Assembly (NCBI GenBank): GCA_030432595.1 | Contig: JAUIGU010000030.1 | Location: 1-48,161, forward strand | From: Phycisphaerae bacterium | GTDB taxonomy: Bacteria; Planctomycetota; Phycisphaerae; Phycisphaerales; Phycisphaeraceae | DNA length: 48,161 nucleotides | Direction: 5' to 3' | In this document: piece after piece, positions 8,152-15,638 of the stretch | Layout: every line of letters begins with the position of its first letter | How positions within the stretch are numbered: position 1 is the first letter of the stretch | The notes under the pieces: model-generated | Seen by the model: only the letters and a program-made list of their open reading frames with translations | The model's database searches: none | What the model was told of the DNA's origin: nothing | Program-made: the position numbers and the translations under genes

Positions 8152-8682
8152 CTACCCGGCCAAACCGAGCGTCTTGAACACCTTCGTGCCCATCTTCACG
8201 AACTTGATCACCGCCCCCTGTGGAAGCGCCCGGATCTGCGAATACCAGCGCGTCAACGTTTCGAGCAGGTTCAGCAGCTCGCCGAGCCGTTGACGCGTCT
8301 CGTCGCTCTCGCGCTTCGACGCCTCGGCCTCTTCGACACACTGCCGGAGCAGCTCGAGCGTCGGCGCGATCTCGCGCTGCATGCGCTCGTCGAGGATTGT
8401 CTGGAACATCTCCCAGACATCCGTCGTGGTCGTGAAGTGGTCCCTCCGGTGACCCAGCACGGGCACGACCTGCACGATGCCCCACCCCTGAAGCTCTTTC
8501 AACGACGTGGACACGTTGCTCCGCGCCACCCGCAACGCCTCGCAGATCGCCTCGGCGTCCAACGGCTCGGGGTGCAGGTACAGCAGCGCGTGCACCTGCG
8601 CGACCGTGCGGTTGACGCCCCACCGCGTGCCCATCTCGCCCCAGTGGAGGATGAACTTCTGTTGGACGGGGGTGAGCTGCAT
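8152..8682 (-). CDS. GbsR/MarR-family transcriptional regulator
   Basis: 176 aa from the ATG at 8682 (a longer frame from 8772 crosses the operator and is unlikely). The N-terminal winged helix (QLTPVQQKFILHWGEMGTRW, then NRTVAQVHALLYLHPEPLDA and the recognition helix ARSNVSTSLKELQGWGIV) is typical of GbsR-like MarR regulators, which bind choline or other osmolyte-related ligands in known cases. The C-terminal half is a long helical dimer segment. Position at the head of the DUF2071 operon, plus a nested palindrome over its promoter, suggests an autoregulated local repressor. The ligand is unknown. Confidence 0.85.
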   Translation of the reverse strand: MQLTPVQQKFILHWGEMGTRWGVNRTVAQVHALLYLHPEPLDAEAICEALRVARSNVSTSLKELQGWGIVQVVPVLGHRRDHFTTTTDVWEMFQTILDERMQREIAPTLELLRQCVEEAEASKRESDETRQRLGELLNLLETLTRWYSQIRALPQGAVIKFVKMGTKVFKTLGLAG

Positions 8683-8690
8683 GACGAGTT

Positions 8691-8734
8691 TTCCAGAATT
8701 TTCTGTATCGACAGAAATGATTGTAATTCTGGAA
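8691..8734. promoter_or_regulatory. Nested palindromic operator upstream of the GbsR/MarR gene
   Basis: TTCCAGAATT at 8691-8700 and AATTCTGGAA at 8725-8734 form a perfect 10-bp inverted repeat. Between them lies a second palindrome, TTTCTGTATCGACAGAAA at 8700-8717. The site is 9 nt upstream of the regulator's ATG. On the minus strand a -10-like TACAAT (8725-8720) lies within it, so a protein bound here would block the promoter. This fits an autorepression operator. Confidence 0.7.
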
Positions 8735-8825
8735 ATCGGTCCGTCAAGCGAAACCCCCCGAAGCACCTCCAAATCCTCCTACGGAACCGGTTCAGCCGGG
8801 CTTGCCCGGAACCCGCCCCAAATGA

Positions 8826-8831
8826 TAATCT
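8826..8831 (+). promoter_or_regulatory. Extended -10 (TGnTAATCT) 7 nt before the ZIP gene
   Basis: TAATCT preceded by TG one base away (extended -10), then seven bases and the ATG at 8839. There is no Shine-Dalgarno. The AT-rich stretch around it (aatgataatctaatctcaat) could also hold a Zur/Fur-type operator, but no clear palindrome is visible. Confidence 0.45.
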
Positions 8832-8838
8832 AATCTCA

Positions 8839-9822
8839 ATGTCGCCCCTGACCCTCCTCCTGGCCTACTGCGTCCTCATTGCCCTCGCGTCCTGGCTGGG
8901 CGGCTACGTGCCGCTGCGACTCAAGCTCGGGCACACCGCGATGCAGACGCTCATGTCCGCCGTCGCCGGCTTCATGTTCGGCGTCGCCCTGCTCCACATG
9001 CTCGGCCACGCCCTGCCCGACCTCCAGGACCACCCCGGCGGCACACAGACCGCCCTGCTCTGGCTGCTCGCCGGCTTCCTGGCCATGTTCTTCACCGAAC
9101 GCTTCTTCACCTTCCACGTCCACGACCCGCAACGCGCCGAGGTCGCCACCACCGACGACGCGCACGACGAACACCCCCACCCGCACTCCTGCGACGACCA
9201 TGACCACCACCATCAACCCAAGCTCTCGTGGACCGGCGCCACCGTCGGAATGACCATCCACTCGCTCATCGGCGGGCTGGCCCTGGGCGCGGCGATGGCC
9301 CCGCCCGCGCTGCTCGACGGCCACGCCGACGAAGCCGGCGTCGCGCTGATCGGCCTGCCGGTGTTCCTGGCGATCGTGCTACACAAGCCGCTCGACGCGC
9401 TCACCATCACCGCGCTCGCGAAGTCCGGCGGCCTCTCCCACGGTTCGACGCTGCTGCTGAACTTCGTGTTCGCTTGGGTCGTGCCGATCGGCGCGCTGGC
9501 CGCCTGGTTCGGGTTGACCGCTTTCTTTGCGGATAAGCCGGAGGTACTGGCATACGCGTTGTGCTTCTCGGCCGGCACGTTCGTGTGCGTGGCGCTGTCG
9601 GATCTTTTGCCCGAGGTGCAGTTCCACCAGCACGACCGCGTCAAGCTCTCGGCCGCCCTGCTCGTGGGCTTGGCGCTCGCGTGGTCGGTCGGCCTGATCG
9701 AACACGCCGTCGGCCACGACCACCACGGCCATGGCCACGGCCACGAACACGCCGAACCTCACGACGAAGATCGCCACCACGACACCCACCAGGACACGGC
9801 ACACGACGGGCACGACCACTGA
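8839..9822 (+). CDS. ZIP-family metal transporter
   Basis: 327-aa inner-membrane protein, about eight helices, importing zinc or another divalent metal. The ZIP signature is visible: helix 4 has TIHSLIGGLALGAA and helix 5 has LHKPLDALTI, with H-x3-D in place of the more common H-x3-E. A histidine-rich loop (HDEHPHPHSCDDHDHHHQ) separates helices 3 and 4, and the C-terminus is a long His/Asp-rich tail, both common metal-binding features of ZIPs. The ATG at 8839 is preferred because hydrophobic sequence starts right there and a -10 box is placed 7 nt upstream. It diverges from the GbsR/MarR operon. Metal specificity is not certain. Confidence 0.9.
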   Translation: MSPLTLLLAYCVLIALASWLGGYVPLRLKLGHTAMQTLMSAVAGFMFGVALLHMLGHALPDLQDHPGGTQTALLWLLAGFLAMFFTERFFTFHVHDPQRAEVATTDDAHDEHPHPHSCDDHDHHHQPKLSWTGATVGMTIHSLIGGLALGAAMAPPALLDGHADEAGVALIGLPVFLAIVLHKPLDALTITALAKSGGLSHGSTLLLNFVFAWVVPIGALAAWFGLTAFFADKPEVLAYALCFSAGTFVCVALSDLLPEVQFHQHDRVKLSAALLVGLALAWSVGLIEHAVGHDHHGHGHGHEHAEPHDEDRHHDTHQDTAHDGHDH

Positions 9823-9871
9823 CAGGGTCGGCGCAAACATGTGCGGAGTGAAACCGCGTGAACACGCCCCC

Positions 9872-9900
9872 GAAGCCCACGCCGTCACGGCGTGGGCTTC
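9872..9900. terminator. Palindromic terminator-like hairpin after the ZIP gene
   Basis: GAAGCCCACGCCG, loop tca, CGGCGTGGGCTTC: a perfect 13-bp stem. On the plus strand a pyrimidine-rich run (tctcttctctcg) follows. Same family as the hairpins at 21422-21448 and 28835-28863. Probably ends ZIP transcription. Confidence 0.65.
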
Positions 9901-9972
9901 TCTCTTCTCTCGTGCTTTCGTGGAGCGACAACGCCCCTGCTTCACTTGTCAAAGAGCCGGCAGGCGTGTCGG

Positions 9973-10048
9973 GGGTGCCACAGACTTACAGTCCGTGCCG
10001 GCCGTGCCGTGGTTCCCGAAGCACACGGACCAATAGTCCGCGGCACCC
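9973..10048. repeat. Second two-hairpin palindromic element
   Basis: GGGTGCC (9973-9979) pairs with GGCACCC (10042-10048). Inside are two imperfect hairpins, CACAGACT-tac-AGTCCGTG at about 9978-9996 and CGGAC-caata-GTCCG near 10026-10040. Ends and layout match the element at 136-207, but the inner sequence differs. Confidence 0.6.
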
Positions 10049-10460
10049 GGCAACGACGCGCCACCCCAAACACCATCCCACCTTCACCAAGGCCGGACTC
10101 CATGTCCCACGCGGCGGCGGCTCCCACTTCACGCAGCACCACGCTGATGCACACCCAGCATCGACCCCGGCGAGCCATCGCGTTCGGATCGGACTCGCTC
10201 GGCCCTTGTCCCGTCGGGGGTCTTGCGTCGCGTGGGGTGGCGCTCATTCCTCGTCTCTTACGCCTTTGGTGCGAGCATCCACTCGCCGGGCGCACCACCC
10301 AATCCCATCCACGCAGCGGACCCCGCGTTTCACCGAGACACGGCCTCACCGACCTGGAACCCCGCGACAACCTGCGGGCCCCCGCCACCCGGACCCCGGA
10401 AGGGTCAGGAAGAAGCGGGGCTTATCTCGGGGCGCGGGTGCGCATTGTTGCGCAGCAAGA

Positions 10461-10497
10461 GAAACCACGGAGGCCCGGAGGACGCAGAGGTCGCGAT
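10461..10497. repeat. Degenerate GGAGG-type direct repeat
   Basis: A purine-rich stretch of repeated cacgGAGG/ccgGAGGacgc units. Similar degenerate purine tracts often flank GxxExxY genes; here there is no such gene, so this may be a leftover. Weak evidence. Confidence 0.3.
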
Positions 10498-10682
10498 GAG
10501 GACAACATTTATGTTCTTAGCCGCACTGCCACGCAGTGCGGAACGAGCGTTCAGAACCTGCGCCGCATACAGGTTTGCGGGCGGGGCAGCCGGGCCGTGC
10601 TGCTAGACTCGTGGCACGACGGTTGGCGTGGCCCCGCGCCGAATCAACGACCGCACTCCCCCCGCTTTGCTGGACCCCCACG

Positions 10683-11984
10683 ATGCCCGAAACCACCCTC
10701 GCCCCGTCCGACTCCGACGTTTCCGCCGCGACGCTTGCGGACACCGACCCCGCGATCGCGAAGCTCATCGCCGCCGAGGCGCAGCGCCAAGAGCACACGC
10801 TGGAACTGATCGCGAGCGAGAACCACTGCTCGGCCGCCGTGATGGCGGCGCAGGGCTCGTGCCTGACCAACAAGTACTGCGAAGGCTACCCCGCGAAGCG
10901 TTACTACTCGGGCTGCGGGTTCTACGACGAGGTCGAGTCGCTCGCCATCGAACGCGCCAAGCAGATGTTCGGCTGCGGGTTCGCGAACGTCCAGCCGCAC
11001 TCGGGCGCAAACGCGAACTTCGCGGTCCAGCTCGCATTGCTGGAGCCGGGCGCGACGTTTGCGGCGATCCAGCTCTCGGACGGCGGGCACCTCACGCACG
11101 GCAGCCCGGTGAATGTGTCGGGCAAGTGGCTTAACCCGGTGACGTACAAGCTGGTCGACGACGAGTCGCGCGACGACTGGGGGCACATCGATTACGACAG
11201 CGTCGACGCGGTGTGTGCGGAACACAAGCCGAAGGTCTTGATGTGCGGGTACAGCGCGTACCCGCGGACGATCGACTTTGCGAAGTTCCGCGCCATTGCG
11301 GACAAGCACGGGTGTCTGTTGTGGGCGGACGTGGCGCACATCGCGGGGTTGATCGTGGGCGGTGCGCACCCGTCGCCCTTCCCGCACTGCCACATCGTGT
11401 CGACAACGACGCACAAGACGCTGCGCGGGCCGCGCGGCGGGCTGGTGCTCACCAACGACGAAGATTTGGCCAAGAAGATCGACCGCGCGGTGTTCCCCGG
11501 CAGCCAGGGCGGGCCGTTGATGCACGTCATCGCCGCCAAGGCGGTCGCGTTCGGCGAGGCGTTGCGGCCGACGTTCAAGACCTACGCGTCCGAGGTGGTG
11601 AAGAACGCGCAGGCCCTTGCGAGTGCGCTGATGGGCAAGGGCTACAAACTGTCGTCCAACGGCACGGACAACCACCTGATGGTCGTGGATTTGCGTCCGA
11701 CCGACCCGGACCTGGCGGGCAAGGAGGCGGCGTTGTGGCTGGAGACGGCCGGCATCATCACGAGCATGAGCACCGTGCCCAAAGAAACGCGCAAGCCGTT
11801 CAACCCGTCGGGCTTGCGGCTGGGCACGCCGGCATTGACGACGCGCGGCCTGGGGGCAGACGATATGAACACGGTCGCCGAATTGATCGACCGCGTGCTG
11901 ACGAGCAAGGGCGATCAGGGCAAGCTGGACGCGGTGCGCAGCGACGTGGTCGAGCTTTGCAAGAAGTTTCCGATGCCGCATTGA
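10683..11984 (+). CDS. glyA: Serine hydroxymethyltransferase
   Basis: 433-aa PLP enzyme that converts serine and tetrahydrofolate to glycine and 5,10-methylene-THF, the main source of one-carbon units. Conserved landmarks: [11 protein letters not shown] near residue 38, [13 protein letters not shown](S)GC near 63, the PLP-lysine region [14 protein letters not shown] with the Schiff-base lysine at K245, and [17 protein letters not shown] near 275. Length is slightly above the usual 415-420 because of a short N-terminal extension rich in serine and threonine. The ATG at 10683 follows from this extension; no strong Shine-Dalgarno. The HARE/GIY-YIG gene starts 11 nt downstream and is probably cotranscribed. 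Confidence 0.96.
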   Translation: MPETTLAPSDSDVSAATLADTDPAIAKLIAAEAQRQEHTLELIASENHCSAAVMAAQGSCLTNKYCEGYPAKRYYSGCGFYDEVESLAIERAKQMFGCGFANVQPHSGANANFAVQLALLEPGATFAAIQLSDGGHLTHGSPVNVSGKWLNPVTYKLVDDESRDDWGHIDYDSVDAVCAEHKPKVLMCGYSAYPRTIDFAKFRAIADKHGCLLWADVAHIAGLIVGGAHPSPFPHCHIVSTTTHKTLRGPRGGLVLTNDEDLAKKIDRAVFPGSQGGPLMHVIAAKAVAFGEALRPTFKTYASEVVKNAQALASALMGKGYKLSSNGTDNHLMVVDLRPTDPDLAGKEAALWLETAGIITSMSTVPKETRKPFNPSGLRLGTPALTTRGLGADDMNTVAELIDRVLTSKGDQGKLDAVRSDVVELCKKFPMPH

Positions 11985-11995
11985 CGGAGAACCCA

Positions 11996-12775
11996 ATGGT
12001 AGAACGCGAACTTCCTTGGAAGGATGCCATCAATGCGGTAATGCAGGAAGCGGACGAACCGCTGCATTACGAGGCGATTACGCAAGCAATCATCGCTGCC
12101 GGCTTGCGGACATCTTTGGGGGCGACTCCTGCCTCAACAGTCAACGCCAACATCTCGAACTCAATTAAGCACGAAGGCGAGTCGTCTCCTTACGTTCGTG
12201 TTGAGAAGGGGGTCTATGCTCTTCGAACGACGACGGGGATGCAGCAAAATGAAAAGCAGGCCAAGAAGCTCGAAGAGGACGAGGCGCAATACACGTTGAT
12301 CACCTCTTTCGGGATGTTTTGGCGGAGAAATGGCGTGGATTGGAAGGCGTCCCCACGACTGCTCGGCATGCAGAACATCGGCGCGACAACCGTCGATTTC
12401 TGCCAACAACTCGGCATCTACCTTCTTTACGATGGTCGGGAAGTCATCTATGTCGGCCGCTCCACCGATCGACCGTTGGGGCGGCGGTTGTACGAGCACA
12501 CTTTCGATCGCCTGGCCACGCGTTGGGATCGTTTCTCGTGGTTCGGGCTGTTACCAGTTTTCGAAAGTGGCGATCTTGGTCAGATGCCTGATCATCACGC
12601 AACAAGCCTTATCATCCCCGCGCTCGAAGCGGTGCTGATTGAGGCAGTTGAACCGCGTCAGAATCGAAAACGTGGCGACGATTTGGCTGCGGTCGAGTTC
12701 ATTCAAACAGTTGATCCAGAGATCAGTAAACGTCAGATGAAAGCAACATTCGACACGCTTCTCGAAAAGTTCTGA
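11996..12775 (+). CDS. HARE-HTH plus GIY-YIG nuclease domain protein
   Basis: 259 aa from the ATG at 11996, 11 nt after glyA, with a GGAG Shine-Dalgarno. Residues about 5-76 form a HARE-HTH (HB1/ASXL-type) winged helix: LHYEAITQAIIAAGLRTS, then the strand VRVEKGVYAL. Residues about 140-230 form a GIY-YIG nuclease domain: G140-I-Y, then Y152-V-G-R155, the helix with LGRRLYEH, and a later acidic position E211 or E216 in PALEAVLIEAVEP. So the catalytic set looks complete. Base composition is less GC-rich than glyA, suggesting transfer. The combination resembles DNA-damage or defence nucleases; no biochemical role can be assigned. Confidence 0.8.
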   Translation: MVERELPWKDAINAVMQEADEPLHYEAITQAIIAAGLRTSLGATPASTVNANISNSIKHEGESSPYVRVEKGVYALRTTTGMQQNEKQAKKLEEDEAQYTLITSFGMFWRRNGVDWKASPRLLGMQNIGATTVDFCQQLGIYLLYDGREVIYVGRSTDRPLGRRLYEHTFDRLATRWDRFSWFGLLPVFESGDLGQMPDHHATSLIIPALEAVLIEAVEPRQNRKRGDDLAAVEFIQTVDPEISKRQMKATFDTLLEKF

Positions 12776-12779
12776 CCGT

Positions 12780-13286
12780 TCAGGGCGTCCCGCGCGTCCG
12801 GCTCTCCAGGTACGCGATCAGGCCCGCGACGTCTTCGTCGTCCATGAGGTGGCCGAAGTTGGTCATGCGCTGGGCGCCGCGGTAGCCGGCGACGAGTTCG
12901 GTGTGCGGGGTGGCGATGGAGCGCCAGAGGTAGGGGCGGTCGCGCGTCGCCTTGATGGTGTCGGCCGGGTCGGCGGGGTCGATGAGCAGGAGCGGGCGTT
13001 CGTAGAGGCGGTCGAGGCGGGGGCCGGTCATGGGCACGTCGGTGAAGCCGTGGCAGGTGCCGCAGCTCATCTTCTTGAAGGTGGCCGCGCCGGATTCGAT
13101 GAGGGCGTCGCGCTGGGCGGGGTCGGCGTCGGCGGCTTCGAGGCGGGCGATGACGCCGGCCTGGGTGGACGCGGGCGGCGGCGGGCCGTGGCCGCAACCG
13201 GACAGAGCCAGCGTCGCGGCGAACACCACGGCACCGCGGGCGGCAGGCGCAACTCCTGGTCTCGGGGGGGCAGATGTCTTCAACAC
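12780..13286 (-). CDS. Cytochrome c family lipoprotein
   Basis: 168 aa from a GTG at 13286. A membrane-anchoring signal with a lipobox (LALSGC near residue 31) is followed by one haem-binding site CGTCH near residue 76 and a later methionine ligand region (TNFGHLMDDEDVAGLIAYL) in the class I cytochrome c style. It would sit on the periplasmic face and pass electrons in a respiratory chain; the partner is not in the window. It converges on the GIY-YIG gene with 4 nt between the stops. A TACGCT hexamer lies 6 nt before the GTG, which supports this start and a leaderless mRNA. Confidence 0.88.
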   Translation of the reverse strand: MLKTSAPPRPGVAPAARGAVVFAATLALSGCGHGPPPPASTQAGVIARLEAADADPAQRDALIESGAATFKKMSCGTCHGFTDVPMTGPRLDRLYERPLLLIDPADPADTIKATRDRPYLWRSIATPHTELVAGYRGAQRMTNFGHLMDDEDVAGLIAYLESRTRGTP

Positions 13287-13292
13287 GGCCGC

Positions 13293-13298
13293 AGCGTA
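13293..13298 (-). promoter_or_regulatory. -10-like TACGCT 6 nt before the cytochrome gene
   Basis: On the minus strand TACGCT, six bases (gcggcc), then GTG at 13286. No Shine-Dalgarno. Leaderless arrangement. Confidence 0.35.
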
Positions 13299-13619
13299 GG
13301 GCGTCCGTCCCGCGACCGGGGCTCGGGGGATGCCGCGCGGTGTTCAAGGCGGCTGGAATCACGGTTCCGCGGGTCTGCCGGGGCTTCACGGTCTTGCAAC
13401 CGCTAACGCCGCGCTCGCGGCCCGCTTGCGCTGCGCTCGAACGCCGCTCACCGGGCGTTCACACGCCGCATCCTGTGGAAAACCTGTATCGCGGGTGGCG
13501 AGATTTGGAATCTCGTTCAGGTCGCGGAAAAAACTCTCCCACTTAACCGCCCGTGTTTGCCTTACTTAACGGAATGACCCATGATCACCCCCATATTTCG
13601 CTCAAGTCCCGGCTAGACA

Positions 13620-13635
13620 CCACCAGATATAGTGT
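13620..13635 (+). promoter_or_regulatory. NrdR-box-like site upstream of dcd
   Basis: CCACCAGATATAGTGT matches the NrdR palindrome ACACTATATATAGTGT at 13 of 16 positions; the right half (ATATAGTGT) is perfect. NrdR boxes usually come in pairs about three helical turns apart, and only a very weak second copy is seen upstream. Tentative. Confidence 0.35.
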
Positions 13636-13832
13636 TTAGAGTCTTCCCCGCGGTGGAGGGCTCGTGTGAGCAACGCATGAGCCTCGACGCGACATCCGGC
13701 CCCGATCTCCTGCTCATCGTCGCCGACGGAGGGGGCGAACCGTGATCACTCACGGCCGCGATCAACCCCGCTGAACCCGCCCCCACGTTCGGAACCTGTA
13801 CGGACCCCGAGAAGCCCCGCGAGCCCCCGACC

Positions 13833-14408
13833 ATGCCCGTCCTCTGCGACACCCAGATCCGCGAGCTCATCGGCATCGAGCCGTTCGAAGACGCCGGCAA
13901 ACGCGCGGGCAAGATCTCCTACGGCGTGTCCTCGTACGGCTACGACGTCCGCGTCGGCACGCTCTTCAAGATTTTTACGAACACGCCCACGGACGGCGGC
14001 GCGTCGATCGTCGATCCGAAAAACTTTGACGACCGCAACTTCGTCACCGTCGACACCACTTCCGGGGGCGGCAAGGACCACGTCATCATCCCGCCCAACA
14101 GCTTCGCGCTGTGCGAGACGGTGGAGACCTTCGACATCCCGCGCGACGTGCTGGTGGTCTGCGTGGGCAAGAGCACGTACGCCCGCTGCGGGATCATCGT
14201 CAACGTCACGCCGCTCGAGCCGGAGTGGCGGGGCAAGGTGACCATCGAGATCAGCAACACCACGCCGCTGCCCGCGAAGATCTACGCCAACGAGGGCATC
14301 GCCCAGATGATCTTCCTCAAGGCCGAGCGCGTGTGTGCAGTGAGCTACGCCGACAAGGCCGGCAAGTACCAGGACCAGACGGGGTTGGTGTTGCCCAAAG
14401 TCGATTGA
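13833..14408 (+). CDS. dcd: dCTP deaminase
   Basis: 191-aa trimeric cytoplasmic enzyme that deaminates dCTP to dUTP on the way to dTMP. The family motif block [19 protein letters not shown] (with the catalytic Arg/Glu region that follows, [13 protein letters not shown]) is complete, the N-terminal [14 protein letters not shown] loop is present, and IAQMIFLKA near the C-terminus closes the active site. Whether it also hydrolyses dUTP (the bifunctional type) is not clear from the sequence. The neighbouring lipoprotein and nrdJ are on the same strand; together dcd and nrdJ supply deoxynucleotides. Confidence 0.95.
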   Translation: MPVLCDTQIRELIGIEPFEDAGKRAGKISYGVSSYGYDVRVGTLFKIFTNTPTDGGASIVDPKNFDDRNFVTVDTTSGGGKDHVIIPPNSFALCETVETFDIPRDVLVVCVGKSTYARCGIIVNVTPLEPEWRGKVTIEISNTTPLPAKIYANEGIAQMIFLKAERVCAVSYADKAGKYQDQTGLVLPKVD

Positions 14409-14494
14409 ATCGGCTTTGGTTTAACGGGCGACGCGCAGCGTCCCTTTCCCCCTCCTCTTCACCACGCGATGTCATTCAACCAAGGAGAACCACC

Positions 14495-14677
14495 ATGGCA
14501 GGCAAATTCGAGGTTTACAAAGACAAAGCCGGCAAATTCCGTTTCCGTCTGAAGGCGGGCAACGGCGAGGTGATCGCGGTCGGTGAGGCGTACGAGAGCA
14601 AGTCCTCGTGCGAGAACGGCATCGCCTCGATCAAGAAGAACGCACCCGACGCGCCGATCGTCGAAGTCGACGGCTGA
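14495..14677 (+). CDS. DUF1508 (YegP-like) protein
   Basis: 60 aa, single YegP repeat. MAGKFEVYKDKAGKFRFRL, then NGEVIAVGEAYESKSSCENGIASIKKNAPDA, is the typical F-E-V-Y-x-D … R-L-K-A-x-N-G-E-V-I … Y-x-S-K pattern. One of the few genes here with a strong Shine-Dalgarno (AAGGAG, 9 nt before the ATG at 14495). The family is small, stress-linked and of unknown mechanism. A good rho-independent terminator follows at 14835. Confidence 0.93.
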   Translation: MAGKFEVYKDKAGKFRFRLKAGNGEVIAVGEAYESKSSCENGIASIKKNAPDAPIVEVDG

Positions 14678-14996
14678 GCGTCTTCGAGGACGAGACGCGT
14701 GGCGCGTCGTCTCCGCAAGGGATTGCACTTGTGGGGGGAAAGAACGACGCCGCGCCGCGTGCGGGGCAGGGATGCCCCACCCCGACCCGCCGCGCGGGCG
14801 TTCCGGCACACCTCCGCCGTCGAACGCCCGCCACCGCATCGGCCCCGCCCGGGCCGATGCGTTTTGAGGGTGAGCCGAAACGCTCGCCCGTCGCACACCC
14901 CGACGCGGGCCCCGGCCCGCGCGTCCTTGGGGGACGATGCTCGGAGCGTTGACGATGAACCCTGACCTTCGCAAACCCGAACCCCGGAAGACCCGC
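14678..14996. other. Gap between DUF1508 and the lipoprotein gene
   Basis: 319 bases; contains the terminator at 14835-14865 and otherwise no recognisable feature. An ATG at 14955 could extend the lipoprotein frame, but the signal peptide begins at 14997. Confidence 0.5.
14835..14865 (+). terminator. Rho-independent terminator after DUF1508
   Basis: CGCATCGGCCC, five-base loop, GGGCCGATGCG, then TTTT: a perfect 11-bp stem. Confidence 0.8.
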
Positions 14997-15509
14997 ATGA
15001 TGATCCAGCGCAGGACCGGCCGTCTGTTGGCGTGGGGCGCGGCGTTGGTGGTGGCGGCGGCGATGCCCGCGTGCGTCTCGCAGCGCATGGGCACCGAGGT
15101 GCCGCGCGAGGCGGCGATCGTCGGCGGCGGCCTGAGCATGAGCTACACCGCCGTGACCGACGGCATCCTGTTCCTGGTCGATCAGCGCAACCTGATCGCG
15201 TCGCAGACCATCCAGAAGGGCGAGACGTTCGAGCTCGAGGGCTCGGTCGAGCTGCCCGACGGCGCCCGGGTGGACCTGGTCGAGGCCCGGCTGTACTTCC
15301 TGCCTCACAACGAGCACACGTTCACGGGCGACGCGGCCGAGTACGAGGCCCACGACGACCTCGAAGACGCGCTCGAATCCGACCCCGACACGCGCCCCAG
15401 CCGGCGCGACCCCGAGATCGACCGCCTCGAAGAGGCGCTCGGGGACAAAGACGCCGGCGAGGCGACGCAAGCCGCCGAGGCCGTGTCCGAAGCCGCCCCC
15501 GACAAATGA
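14997..15509 (+). CDS. Putative lipoprotein
   Basis: 170 aa from ATG 14997 (14937 and 14955 are further in-frame starts). Signal peptide with a lipobox, VVAAAMPAC, cysteine at about residue 26. The mature part has a small beta-rich region (IVGGGLSMSYTAVTDGILFLVDQRNLIASQ) that resembles domains of outer-membrane-associated lipoproteins, then an acidic, low-complexity C-terminus (EDALESDPD…, EAAPDK). Function unknown. nrdJ lies 130 nt downstream on the same strand; no clear functional link. Confidence 0.7.
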   Translation: MMIQRRTGRLLAWGAALVVAAAMPACVSQRMGTEVPREAAIVGGGLSMSYTAVTDGILFLVDQRNLIASQTIQKGETFELEGSVELPDGARVDLVEARLYFLPHNEHTFTGDAAEYEAHDDLEDALESDPDTRPSRRDPEIDRLEEALGDKDAGEATQAAEAVSEAAPDK

Positions 15510-15521
15510 CCTGACCCGATT

Positions 15522-15562
15522 GCTCGCGTGCCGCCCGGCGGAGCCGGGCCACCGACGCGAGC
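15522..15562. repeat. Stable bulged stem-loop between the lipoprotein and nrdJ
   Basis: GCTCGCGT (15522-15529) pairs with ACGCGAGC (15555-15562), and inside it GCCCGGC (15533-15539) pairs with GCCGGGC (15543-15549). There is no U-run on either side. It could end the lipoprotein transcript, be a dispersed repeat, or act in the nrdJ leader. No B12-box of a cobalamin riboswitch is visible. Confidence 0.5.
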
Positions 15563-15638
15563 CGGGACCGCTTTGCGCACGGACGCACCTTCTCATCCCG
15601 CCTGTTTCACCTCCCCAACGGACTAGGGACCCCGCCTT

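Larger units (their letters stand above)
9823..10682. other. 860-base gap with palindromes, no convincing gene
   Basis: The several open frames here are GC-bias artefacts: arginine/proline-rich, no domain recognised. The stretch holds a terminator-like palindrome (9872-9900), a two-hairpin element (9973-10048), a degenerate purine-rich repeat (about 10461-10497) and a small hairpin CCGCACTG/CAGTGCGG (10521-10541). A -10-like TAGACT with an upstream TG is at 10604-10609, 73 nt before glyA. Confidence 0.6.
13287..13832. other. 546-base gap, only regulatory-looking sequence
   Basis: No convincing gene. The first 200 bases are GC-rich filler with no clear signal beyond the -10-like TACGCT of the cytochrome gene (13293-13298). 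A comparatively AT-rich stretch at about 13500-13640 is the likely promoter area for dcd and includes a NrdR-box-like sequence at 13620-13635. Confidence 0.5.

Noticed and set aside
8820-8838. Zur operator before the ZIP gene
   Set aside because: AT-rich but without a clear inverted repeat; the sequence is better explained as an extended -10 box.
10000-10640. Plus-strand frames of 200-300 residues before glyA
   Set aside because: Proline/arginine-rich, overlap palindromes, no domain or start signal; the real glyA start is 10683.
15510-15638. Cobalamin riboswitch in front of nrdJ
   Set aside because: No B12-box-like sequence or the expected long multi-stem leader is visible, only a simple stem-loop.
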